Below, piece after piece: positions 33,189 through 41,030 of a stretch of 64,000 nucleotides of DNA (position 1 is its first letter; every line of letters starts with the position of its first letter). The notes beneath the pieces are model-generated. The model was not told the origin of the DNA, did no database searches, and saw only the letters and a list, made by a program, of their open reading frames with translations. Source of the stretch: Brevibacillus choshinensis (lineage in GTDB: Bacteria; Bacillota; Bacilli; Brevibacillales; Brevibacillaceae); the NCBI RefSeq assembly GCF_001420695.1, contig NZ_LJJB01000010.1, positions 202,364 to 266,363 on the forward strand, given 5' to 3'. The translations under genes and the position numbers were made by a program.

Positions 33189-33992
33189 CTAGTCCTTTTT
33201 GCTAATATCGCGACCGAAGTATTTTTCGCTGAGCTTCAGATATGTCCCGTCTTCATGAATCTGTTTCAGAGCCTCATTGATTTTGGTTAGTAGCTCCGTG
33301 TTACCTTTACGCACCGCGATGCCATGCTGTACTTCCGTTAGAGCTGCACCACTTTTCTGAATCTTCAAGCCTTGCTGAATCGCAATCTCTCCCACGACGC
33401 TGTCCGTAATCACGACATCATGCTTTCCTTGCTCCAGTGCACGTAGCGCAGTAACGTCACTGTCATACGTCTTGATGTTGTCCGTATATTCACGAGCCAT
33501 TTTTTCATGGGTCGTTCCCAGAGCTACGGCTACTTCCTTTCCTTTCAATCCTTCCAAGGTAGAGATATTGCCATCTGGACGCGTAAAGAGTTGTCCACCG
33601 GATAAATAGTAAGGATCAGCGAAATCTACCTGTTGCTTACGCTCGTCGGTAATCGCATGGCTGGCGATAGCAGCGTCATAGCGACCTTCTTTTACCCCAG
33701 CGATAATGCCGGAAAAGGGAGACGTCACCGGTTTCGCTTGAAGATTCAGACGTTTTGCAATCTCATTTCCGATCTCGATATCGAAGCCCGTCAATTGCCC
33801 ATCTTTAAAATAGCTGAACGGTTGATATTCACCGGATGCTGCAAAAGTGAACACGCCCGCATCTTTGGTCATCGCAGAAGCTTCACCAGCCGGAGCAGTA
33901 GCCCCTCCAGAAGTGGTTGTTTGACCACACCCTACCACGAATAACGACATCGACAACAATAGAACAGCAATAGAACCGATTGTTTTTTTCAT
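33189..33992 (-). CDS. Amino-acid ABC importer, substrate-binding lipoprotein
   Basis: A 267-residue family-3 solute-binding protein. It has a lipoprotein signal (LFVVGCGQ, Cys at about 22), then the family pattern GEYQPFSYFKDGQLTGFDIEIG and YDAAIASHAITDERKQQVDFADPYY. It captures the ligand outside the membrane for the adjacent permease. The ATG at 33992 has AGGGGGG about 8 nt upstream; the longer frame to 34049 is not supported. It follows the CoA-transferase genes by 74 bp without a terminator, so uptake and catabolism are co-expressed. Confidence 0.95.
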   Translation of the reverse strand: MKKTIGSIAVLLLSMSLFVVGCGQTTTSGGATAPAGEASAMTKDAGVFTFAASGEYQPFSYFKDGQLTGFDIEIGNEIAKRLNLQAKPVTSPFSGIIAGVKEGRYDAAIASHAITDERKQQVDFADPYYLSGGQLFTRPDGNISTLEGLKGKEVAVALGTTHEKMAREYTDNIKTYDSDVTALRALEQGKHDVVITDSVVGEIAIQQGLKIQKSGAALTEVQHGIAVRKGNTELLTKINEALKQIHEDGTYLKLSEKYFGRDISKKD

Positions 33993-34066
33993 CTCGTATC
34001 CCCCCTGAATTCCCTTATTGGTCAAGCATGCTCTTGGTTCCCTTTCCACCTCCTCTCGCGAATGGG

Positions 34067-34729
34067 CTAGTCCGGCAGCTGAAGATTCTCAGAAATTAGC
34101 AGAGTTGCCCCGGTCTTGGCGACGACTTCCTCCAGCGAAAATGGGTACATGACCTCCGTCAACACGAGTCCCCCTGGCGTGACCTCAATAACCGCCCTTT
34201 CGGTGATAATGAGATCGGCACATCTCCTGGCTGTCAGTGGCAGCGTGCATTCCCCGACAATTTTTGGCTCGCCTTCCGCATTTACATGGCTCATCATGAC
34301 GATCACCTTCTTGGCGTTTCGCACTAGCTCCGTTCCGCCTCCGATGCCGTAGACTCGCTTCCCTGGAACCACCCAATTGGCAAGATCCCCTTTGCGATTC
34401 ACCTGCAAGCCACCTAGAAAGGCGACATCCAGCTTGCCTCTGCGAATGATGCCATACGCTACGGTCGTGTCGAAAAATGAAGCTCCTGGAACGATCGAGA
34501 CAGGTGCCCCCCCAGCATTCGTCACATGTGCGTCCTCTTCTCCTGTCACAGGGGTAGGACCAAGGCCCAGTATGCCATTGACCGAATGAAACATGACATT
34601 CCACTCATGCGGAATAAAGTCGGCGACTAGCTCAGGGATACCGATGCCCAGGTTCACCGTCATGCCTGGCTCGATTTCTTTGGCTGCCCGGCGTGCGATC
34701 ATATAACGCTGATCCATTTCCAATCGCAT
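34067..34729 (-). CDS. CoA-transferase subunit B, catalytic Glu replaced
   Basis: A 220-residue beta subunit of a family I 3-oxoacid CoA-transferase (ScoB/AtoA/YodR-like). Fold motifs are intact: NLGIGIPELVADF, GGAPVSIVPGASFFD, DVAFLGGLQVN and GGTELV. The family active-site motif is S-E-N-G, where Glu forms the thioester with CoA; here it is S49-V50-N51-G52 (FHSVNGILGLGP). With Val the standard mechanism cannot run, so the enzyme may be inactive, use another residue, or carry a sequencing error. The start overlaps the subunit A stop (TAATG), with GGAGGG upstream. Confidence 0.9.
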   Translation of the reverse strand: MRLEMDQRYMIARRAAKEIEPGMTVNLGIGIPELVADFIPHEWNVMFHSVNGILGLGPTPVTGEEDAHVTNAGGAPVSIVPGASFFDTTVAYGIIRRGKLDVAFLGGLQVNRKGDLANWVVPGKRVYGIGGGTELVRNAKKVIVMMSHVNAEGEPKIVGECTLPLTARRCADLIITERAVIEVTPGGLVLTEVMYPFSLEEVVAKTGATLLISENLQLPD

Positions 34730-35394
34730 TACCCGCTCCCTCCACCGCTTTTGACGATATAATCCACAAAAATACCCGGCGTCATGATCTGCTCTGGGTC
34801 CATTTCCCCGACTGGAATGATCTCGTCCACTTCCACGATAGTGATGTCCGCAGCCATAGCCATCAAAGGATTTAGATTTCTCGCAGCCTTGTCATAAATC
34901 AGGTTGCCATAGGAGTCTGCCCACTTGGCATAGATCAAGCCCACCTGTGCGTTGATCGCAGTCTCTAGGCGATAGCGATTGTCTTTTACTTGAATAACGG
35001 GACTCTGTGACCCTGATTCCCATCCCTGATTTGCATCCACGAAAATACCAGCCAACCCCACGCCACCCGAACGAATCTTTTCAGCGAGAATGCCTTGTGG
35101 GTAGAACGTCACGTCAAGCGCCCCATCCATCATCTGCCGACCTGCCTCGGGATTCGAACCAATATGGGTGGTAACCAGTTTCTTCACCCTTTTCTTGGTA
35201 ATGAGTCGTCCAATCCCCCACTCCGGAAATCCAGCATCATTTCCGATCAGCGTCAAATCTTGGACTCCTTTTTGCAATAGATAGTCGATGAGGAACAGGG
35301 GTGATCCTACTCCTCCGAAGCCGCCGTACAGGATTTCGGCGCCATCTCTGACGTGTTCCATCGCTGTTTCTACTGTGACCCATTTTGATAGCAT
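34729..35394 (-). CDS. CoA-transferase subunit A
   Basis: A 221-residue alpha subunit (ScoA/AtoD/YodS-like) with the CoA-binding glycine segment YGGFGGVGSPLFLI and NDAGFPEWGIGRLI. It forms the enzyme with subunit B, whose gene overlaps by one base. The ATG at 35394 gives the typical N-terminus (SKWVTVETAMEHVRDGAEIL) and has AAGGA 10 nt upstream. A longer frame from 35445 is excluded since the sigma-54 transcript is predicted to start near 35441. It is the first gene of the operon. Confidence 0.92.
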   Translation of the reverse strand: MLSKWVTVETAMEHVRDGAEILYGGFGGVGSPLFLIDYLLQKGVQDLTLIGNDAGFPEWGIGRLITKKRVKKLVTTHIGSNPEAGRQMMDGALDVTFYPQGILAEKIRSGGVGLAGIFVDANQGWESGSQSPVIQVKDNRYRLETAINAQVGLIYAKWADSYGNLIYDKAARNLNPLMAMAADITIVEVDEIIPVGEMDPEQIMTPGIFVDYIVKSGGGSG

Positions 35395-35450
35395 GGCAAG
35401 CAAATCCTTATCTCTCACATAGTTTGGGTACCGCCTCGTGACCATAACGA

Positions 35451-35467
35451 AGCAACATCTGTGCCAA
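35451..35467 (-). promoter_or_regulatory. Sigma-54 promoter (-24/-12) of the CoA-transferase operon
   Basis: On the minus strand TTGGCAC-N5-TTGCT matches the sigma-54 consensus TGGCAC-N5-TTGCW exactly. Predicted start about 35441. The divergent gene encodes a sigma-54 activator, which confirms the reading. Confidence 0.93.
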
Positions 35468-35521
35468 GCTGTGAGAACAAAGCATGTCCATGACTTATAC
35501 CGCTAATCGGGATAGAGAAGC

Positions 35522-35617
35522 GAATCGATTCCGAATCAGAAAACCAGGGATCCTTCTGAAAATACAATCTTTTCAAACGATTCGTTCTCGATTCACTTGT
35601 TGACAATATCGATTCAC
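35522..35617. promoter_or_regulatory. Candidate activator-binding sites (UAS)
   Basis: A palindrome GAATCGATTC lies at 35522-35531 and two direct repeats TCGATTCAC at 35588-35596 and 35609-35617, 21 bp (two helical turns) apart; a further CGATTC is at 35578. They are 55-150 bp upstream of the sigma-54 promoter, and two overlap the activator's own promoter. Binding by the adjacent activator is inferred. Confidence 0.5.
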
Positions 35618-35625
35618 ATTACAAT
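35600..35625 (+). promoter_or_regulatory. Likely sigma-A promoter of the activator gene
   Basis: TTGACA (35600-35605) is followed by TACAAT (35620-35625). The 14-nt spacing is short; TTGTTG at 35597 gives 17 nt. One of the TCGATTCAC repeats lies between the boxes, which suggests autoregulation. Confidence 0.45.
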
Positions 35626-35671
35626 AAGAGGAATTTATAACAGTCAAAGAAAAAGAATGGGAGAATGAAAA

Positions 35672-37099
35672 ATGGAAAAGGATGCACAGATCATTGCCTT
35701 CTTTAAGACAAGCCAGTTGATTGACATCTTCAATACGTTAGCCGATGGCATTTATATCTCGGATGCGCAAGGAACGACCCTCTGGCTCAATCAAGCAAGC
35801 GAAAATCTGTGTGGATTACCTAAATCGGAGCTCATCGGGCGCAACGTGATTGATTTGGAGGCAATGGGTATTTACAAACCATCCGTAACCCGCCTCGTCA
35901 TCGAAACAGGAAAACCGACCACTACCATTCAACTCGTGAACAACAAGGGGAAATTTCTCGTAACAGGCCACATCATCCCCGATGAAAAAGGGAATCCGGA
36001 GCTGATTGTCGCGCATTCTCGTGACATTACGGAGGCTGCTCGGGCCAGTTCGCAGCTGGAGGAGACCGTTTCCCTGCTCAAACGGTATAGCGAAGAAATC
36101 CAGCTCATGAAGCGAGAGGCCCATCAGAACATGTCCCAAGCATTGATTGGGAGTAGCCGTTCCTACCTCGCCCTCCTCGAACTGGTGAAAAAAGTAGCTG
36201 TTGTCGATACGACGGTGTTGATAACAGGAGAAACCGGGGTCGGGAAAAGCTTTCTGGCCGAGCATATCCATCAGCTGAGCGACCGCTGCGGTTCTCCTTT
36301 TGTCCATGTGAACTGTAGTGCCATACCAGAGACGCTCATCGAATCGGAGCTGTTTGGCTATCAAAAAGGGGCATTTACGGGTGCCAACCAATCCGGGAAG
36401 ATCGGTCTAGTCAAAATGGCGGACAAAGGGACGCTTTTTCTTGATGAAATCAGTGAGCTTCCTTACCATTTGCAATCCAAACTACTCTTACTGCTGCAAA
36501 ATAAAACGTTCATGCCGATCGGAGGAACCAAGACCTATACCGCCGATATCCGCATCATCGCTGCTACAAACGCCAACCTTCTCGACCTCGTCAGAATGGG
36601 AAAATTCAGGCACGATCTATACTATCGTCTCAACATACTCCCGATCAATGTTCCGCCCATGAGAGAACGCAAAGAAGACATCTTTCCTTTGCTGCATCAC
36701 AATTTAAAAAAATTCAATACGAAGCATCATCAAAAGCGCCGCTTCTCCATAGAGGCCCTCGATATTTTGCATCATTATGAATGGCCAGGAAATGTTCGCG
36801 AGCTGGAGAATCTCGTGGAACGCATCGTCATCACGGCCAAAGAAGATGAGATTCAAGTAACGGATCTGCCGGAGGAATTACGGAGTATTCGAGATTTCGA
36901 GGAGAATATCTGGTCACTCGGAGGAAAGTTCTCGCTACTAGAACGGCTGGACAAGATAGAGGTCGAAATCATTTCACAGGCACTTCGGTCGCACAAGAGC
37001 ACACGTAAAACGGCGACCGCTCTCGGCATCACACAATCACTTCTGATGCGGCGGATCAAGAAATACGGGATTCTCGTAGATTCTGACGACGCTCATTAA
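35672..37099 (+). CDS. Sigma-54-dependent PAS-AAA+ transcription activator
   Basis: A 475-residue enhancer-binding protein. Residues about 10-125 are a PAS sensor, 155-390 an AAA+ domain with Walker A GETGVGKS (186-193), the sigma-54 contact loop GAFTGA (233-238), LFLDEISELP and the R-finger region, and the last 45 residues a Fis-type helix-turn-helix (TRKTATALGITQSLLMRRIKKYG). It is not a receiver-type regulator; the PAS domain probably senses a small molecule. The start has GGGAG 9 nt upstream. It is divergent from the operon with the consensus -24/-12 promoter, its obvious target. Confidence 0.96.
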   Translation: MEKDAQIIAFFKTSQLIDIFNTLADGIYISDAQGTTLWLNQASENLCGLPKSELIGRNVIDLEAMGIYKPSVTRLVIETGKPTTTIQLVNNKGKFLVTGHIIPDEKGNPELIVAHSRDITEAARASSQLEETVSLLKRYSEEIQLMKREAHQNMSQALIGSSRSYLALLELVKKVAVVDTTVLITGETGVGKSFLAEHIHQLSDRCGSPFVHVNCSAIPETLIESELFGYQKGAFTGANQSGKIGLVKMADKGTLFLDEISELPYHLQSKLLLLLQNKTFMPIGGTKTYTADIRIIAATNANLLDLVRMGKFRHDLYYRLNILPINVPPMRERKEDIFPLLHHNLKKFNTKHHQKRRFSIEALDILHHYEWPGNVRELENLVERIVITAKEDEIQVTDLPEELRSIRDFEENIWSLGGKFSLLERLDKIEVEIISQALRSHKSTRKTATALGITQSLLMRRIKKYGILVDSDDAH

Positions 37100-37144
37100 T
37101 CCTCTCTGACACTCCCCCTCTCCTCTCACCAAGTCAATGCCAAA

Positions 37145-37180
37145 CAAACCCATCAACTGCAATTGCAGCAGATGGGTTTG
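37145..37180. terminator. Bidirectional terminator between activator and hppD
   Basis: CAAACCCATC (37145-37154) and GATGGGTTTG (37171-37180) form a 10-bp stem with an inner CTGCAATTGCAG palindrome. It separates two convergent genes. Confidence 0.8.
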
Positions 37181-37198
37181 CCCTTCATTTATCTTCTT

Positions 37199-38290
37199 TT
37201 ACAAATTACCACGACGTCCTTGCTCCCGTTCCAGTGCCTCGAATAGTGCCTTGAAGTTGCCATTCCCAAAACCACGCGCCCCTTTGCGCTGAATGATCTC
37301 TACAAACAGCGTCGGACGGTCCACGATCGGCTTGCTGAACAGCTGCAAGAGGTACCCCTCGTCATCACGATCCACTAGGACACCTAGCTTTCTCAGTGCC
37401 TCGATATCTTCATCGATCTCCCCAATACGCTCCATCAGGTCCTCGTAATACGTATCTGGTACGGAGAGGAAATCTACTCCATTAGCCTGTAGCTTGCTGA
37501 CCGTGCTGATAATGTCGTTGGTCAGGATCGCAATGTGCTGAACGCCCGGCCCCTGATAAAACTCCAGAAACTCCTGAATCTGCGATTTGCGTCGTCCCTC
37601 AGCAGGTTCGTTGATCGGGAACTTGATACGACCCGTCCCGCTCTGCATGACCTTGGACATCAACGCGGAATACTCGGTGGAAATATCGTCTTCGCTAAAA
37701 TTTTGGACAGCGGTGAAGCCCATGACCTTCTCGTAATAGGACACCCACTCATCCATGACTTCTACGTTTCCAACGATGTGGTCAATACCGATAATTCCTG
37801 TACCTTCGCTCTTTACGGGAGATTCGTAAGCAATGAAGCCCGGAAGGAATGGACCCTTATAGCTTTTTCGCTCAATAAAGGAGTGAATGTTTTCCCCATA
37901 CGTTCCGATGATTGCCTTCTTGATCGTTCCGTGCTCATCGGTATACTCTGTCGGTTCCATGATCGGGATCGCACCGCGAGATACTGCCTCACGGTAAGCC
38001 TGCTCACAATCTTCTACGCGCAGCGCCACGTCCTTTACACCATCACCATGCTTTTTCACGAACTCGGCGATTGGGCTATCTGGCGAGAGTGCCCCACTAA
38101 TTACGAACGTCATGTGATTTTGCTTGAGTACATAAGATACTTTCTCGCGGGAACCAGTCTCCAGTCCGGAGTACGCGACCGCTTCAAAGCCAAACGCTTT
38201 GGTGAAATAGTGCATCGTTTGCTTGGCATTCCCTGTGTAAAACTCTAGATAGTCCCAGTCCTGAATCGGAAAAAAATCGGTGTTGCTCAT
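37199..38290 (-). CDS. hppD: 4-hydroxyphenylpyruvate dioxygenase
   Basis: A 363-residue Fe(II) dioxygenase converting 4-hydroxyphenylpyruvate to homogentisate in tyrosine breakdown. It has two vicinal-oxygen-chelate halves; iron ligands are recognisable in GIDHIVGNV (His), GVQHIAILTNDI (His) and the C-terminal FVEIIQRKGARGFGNGNFKALF segment (Glu). Length is normal. The start has GGAGGGG at 5-6 nt. It is a single gene; the next steps of the pathway are not in the window. Two cre-like sites lie upstream, consistent with catabolite control. Confidence 0.97.
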   Translation of the reverse strand: MSNTDFFPIQDWDYLEFYTGNAKQTMHYFTKAFGFEAVAYSGLETGSREKVSYVLKQNHMTFVISGALSPDSPIAEFVKKHGDGVKDVALRVEDCEQAYREAVSRGAIPIMEPTEYTDEHGTIKKAIIGTYGENIHSFIERKSYKGPFLPGFIAYESPVKSEGTGIIGIDHIVGNVEVMDEWVSYYEKVMGFTAVQNFSEDDISTEYSALMSKVMQSGTGRIKFPINEPAEGRRKSQIQEFLEFYQGPGVQHIAILTNDIISTVSKLQANGVDFLSVPDTYYEDLMERIGEIDEDIEALRKLGVLVDRDDEGYLLQLFSKPIVDRPTLFVEIIQRKGARGFGNGNFKALFEALEREQGRRGNL

Positions 38291-38375
38291 AGCTACCCCT
38301 CCGCTTTCCTAATTATTGAATTGTTTCGTTTTTTTGGTTAATTGGGATTATTTTGTCGTTATTTTGAGAGTACAT

Positions 38376-38389
38376 TGGAAACGCTTACT
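38376..38389 (+). promoter_or_regulatory. Cre-like site upstream of hppD
   Basis: TGGAAACGCTTACT matches the cre consensus at 12 of 14 positions, about 86 bp before the hppD start. A nearby 8-bp inverted repeat (CAAACGCT at 38422, AGCGTTTG at 38454) could be a separate operator for hppD or the divergent methyltransferase gene. Confidence 0.35.
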
Positions 38390-38512
38390 CGTGCAAGAAC
38401 GCGGAATAACGCGAAAACGCTCAAACGCTTTCATTGATTAAAGTACGCAATTGAGCGTTTGCTTGGTACAATATGGGCATATATAAGGAATGTGAAAGGG
38501 GTAGTGGGAACG

Positions 38513-39202
38513 ATGAATCAATGGCATACCAAATCGGTCACTCATTGGGATCAATTTGCCGCTGACTGGCATTCGAATAGTGATAACATGTGGGAAAAGG
38601 GTAGCCGCCGTACCATCCTGCCTTTTTTACAACGTCAGGTTTCTGCAACGGATGGCCCGATTCTCGATGCAGGCTGCGGGGACGGCTTCGCAAGCTGCAA
38701 ATTGGCCGCCTCCGGTTATATGGTGGAAGGGATCGACATTGCCGGGGAAATGATTCGTCTAGCGAATGACCGGGCAAAAAAAGACGGATTATCCATCCCT
38801 TTTCAAACCGGAGATATTAGCCAACTGCCCTTTGCTGACGATGCGTTCGCAGGGATTCTCTCTATAAACGTCGTGGAATTCACCCCCTCTCCGTTAAAAG
38901 CCTTACAAGAGCTTCGTCGCGTCCTCAAGCCAGGTGGCACCCTCGTGCTGGGCATTTTGGGACCGACTGCTGGGCCACGCGCTCATAGCTATCGCCGACT
39001 GTATGAGGAAGACATCATTCAAAATACGATGATGCCTTGGGAAGCAAAAAAACTTGCCACGGAAAACGGCTTTTTCTTGCAGGAGGAAGAGCCCGTCTAC
39101 AAAGAAGGAATCACTCCCGACATTGCGGGCAGACTGAGCGTGGAATTGCGCGAGGCTGTCAGTTTCTTGACCCTATTTGCATTGAAAAAGAGAGAGTTGT
39201 AA
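38513..39202 (+). CDS. Class I SAM-dependent methyltransferase
   Basis: A 229-residue Rossmann methyltransferase with motif I ILDAGCGDGFASCKLA, an acidic end of strand 2 (VEGIDIAGEM), LPFADDAFAGILSINVVEF (motif III-IV) and LRRVLKPGGTLVLG. The acceptor is unknown; similar proteins are often annotated as UbiE-like. The ATG at 38513 is favoured over an in-frame ATG at 38459 because of its weak but closer purine-rich site. The frame continues open after the stop into a gene remnant. Confidence 0.88.
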   Translation: MNQWHTKSVTHWDQFAADWHSNSDNMWEKGSRRTILPFLQRQVSATDGPILDAGCGDGFASCKLAASGYMVEGIDIAGEMIRLANDRAKKDGLSIPFQTGDISQLPFADDAFAGILSINVVEFTPSPLKALQELRRVLKPGGTLVLGILGPTAGPRAHSYRRLYEEDIIQNTMMPWEAKKLATENGFFLQEEEPVYKEGITPDIAGRLSVELREAVSFLTLFALKKREL

Positions 39203-39361
39203 AGCAAACCACCCATCTTCCACGCATCCAGCCTGGAAGCGCCTGAGGGACTTTTTGAACCGACAGATCATTTGGATCGGAAGACCATCAAAATCAACGA
39301 GCACAAAGAGCTTGATGACGATCTGTTGGCATCGCTTTTCAAGCAAGCGGCTGCAGTGTAA
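39203..39361 (+). pseudogene. Remnant of a C-terminal coding segment, in frame with the methyltransferase
   Basis: Directly after the methyltransferase TAA the same frame stays open for 52 codons: EAPEGLFEPTDHLDRKTIKI, then ELDDDLLASLFKQAAAV and a stop. The composition is protein-like, but there is no start codon or ribosome site. It may be the 3' end of a deleted gene or an old extension of the methyltransferase. I do not recognise the family. Confidence 0.4.
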
Positions 39362-39366
39362 GACGT

Positions 39367-39411
39367 AAAAAGGGCAGCCTCTTCGTCGGGATCAGACGCT
39401 GAGACTGCCCT
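39367..39411 (-). terminator. Intrinsic terminator of the secreted protein gene
   Basis: On the minus strand GGGCAGTCTC pairs with GAGGCTGCCC (one wobble) and TTTTTAC follows. It is directly downstream of the gene ending at 39417. Confidence 0.88.
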
Positions 39412-39416
39412 CTATT

Positions 39417-40847
39417 TTATTGAGGTTGAATATACGCCACGTTGTTTTGTTTCATCCACCCGAGCTTACTTTCAATCAGCTTAGCGATCGTCTCGTCTTC
39501 CATGCCATGCAGCATGTTGTAGAGTCGCTGTGTCTCCACCAAATCGTTGTATGTCAGGTACGGATAGTCTGCTCGACCAAAAGTGCCATCTGGAAAATAA
39601 GCATAGTGCAAATCTCCGTTATTCAAGATCCACTTGGAGCCGAGGTTGACCACTCCTCCCAGCATGATATCGGCAAGGTCTTTATCGGTAGGATTGCCAA
39701 ATTGCAGATAGCTGCTGTACAGGTAGTTGATCTCAGCAAGTTGGTGGTTGAGAGAGACATGTGTGTTTCCTTCTCTGCCGACCGAAGCATAATCACCTAC
39801 CAGCCAACCGGGACGGATGCCGTCGATGACGTAGTGATTCCCTACTGCATGCTGCTGGAAAAAGGTCGCATACTTTTGGGCCGACTCACAAAATTCTGCT
39901 TCTTGATACTGGACACACCCTTTGAGCATCAAGTCTGCCGCTCCTGTATTAAATCGGGTATCGTAAAAGCCTTCGGGTATGCCGTAGTCTTCGTTCAACC
40001 ACTGTGAACGCGGTAGTGATTTCCAATATCCTTGCTGATCCTGCTGCCTCAAACTGGCTTGTAGCATAACGTAGCCCATGTCCCGTGCCGCCTTGCTCCC
40101 TCCTGTATACAAAAAGGAGCGTAAGACGTAATTTTCAGGAATGCGCCAGTAGGAGGTCTCCGTATAGGGTTCATATGTCGATGGACTTATGTAATAGTAG
40201 CCGTCATAGAGCCATTTCGCATTATCGGTGACATCCAGAGACAGCCAAATGCTGTTCAAGGATTCTTTCCCCCACACTACGAGAGGCTCCTTGGACTCCA
40301 ATGCCCACATTTCACTGACGAGCCCTGCTCTCACCGGCATCTGAACACTCAGCGTATAGCCGTTCGCCGTTTTATTCACTTCGATGGGGAGCTCCATCCC
40401 CCGTTTTTCGTCTATCGTTCCTCTGCCCAGCGGAGCGTACACGATTGGCTTGCCCATCCAGATGGACTTGCCCTCCGACTCAATGAAACCGGCAGCCAGT
40501 GGAAGGACATGGACGTCTCGCAAATTAACGACAGCCCAGTAAGGCTGCTTGTTTTCTGAGATCGCTCGATAGCGGAACGTGACGCTATCTCCTTTGATCG
40601 GGACGTTCAGGACGTAAGGCTTTTGATTTGTCTGACCGGTGACCTGATGCATCCAGTACACGTCTCCATCGCCAAACGTGTACAGCTGTTTCTTGTGAGT
40701 CCCACCTTTGATCGCATCACTGGTCTCTTTGACGATCGGCTTCATCCATGTACTTGGGCTGGCGTTGGCGTTTGCCTCTGTCGGTACGACTGTAGCTCCT
40801 GTTATGAACAATACCAAGACGAGAAGAATGCTTGCTAGTCTAATCAA
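39417..40847 (-). CDS. Secreted protein of unknown function, alpha/alpha-toroid-like C-terminus
   Basis: A 476-residue protein with a clear signal peptide (cleavage near VVPTEANANA). Residues about 40-215 look beta-rich; the C-terminal 250 residues are helical and resemble an alpha/alpha-barrel as found in glucuronyl C5-epimerases and polysaccharide-active enzymes (GIRPGWLVGDYASVGREGNTH, DVLVETQRLYNML-like segment). I cannot name a family. It is divergent from the M14 peptidase gene and has its own terminator. A role at the cell surface is inferred from the signal only. Confidence 0.65.
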   Translation of the reverse strand: MIRLASILLVLVLFITGATVVPTEANANASPSTWMKPIVKETSDAIKGGTHKKQLYTFGDGDVYWMHQVTGQTNQKPYVLNVPIKGDSVTFRYRAISENKQPYWAVVNLRDVHVLPLAAGFIESEGKSIWMGKPIVYAPLGRGTIDEKRGMELPIEVNKTANGYTLSVQMPVRAGLVSEMWALESKEPLVVWGKESLNSIWLSLDVTDNAKWLYDGYYYISPSTYEPYTETSYWRIPENYVLRSFLYTGGSKAARDMGYVMLQASLRQQDQQGYWKSLPRSQWLNEDYGIPEGFYDTRFNTGAADLMLKGCVQYQEAEFCESAQKYATFFQQHAVGNHYVIDGIRPGWLVGDYASVGREGNTHVSLNHQLAEINYLYSSYLQFGNPTDKDLADIMLGGVVNLGSKWILNNGDLHYAYFPDGTFGRADYPYLTYNDLVETQRLYNMLHGMEDETIAKLIESKLGWMKQNNVAYIQPQ

Positions 40848-41030
40848 ATGACATCCCCCTATCCATCGAATTATCGACTATCCATATTTACCCATGTTAT
40901 TCTCCTTTGTTCACACATAAGTCCTACATCCTGCTCCTAAAAAATGAACACTCCGGTTGATTAACATATTGACAATACTCTGATAATTTCGGTTTATATT
41001 GTCATGAACTATTATGTAAGGAGGAATGTA

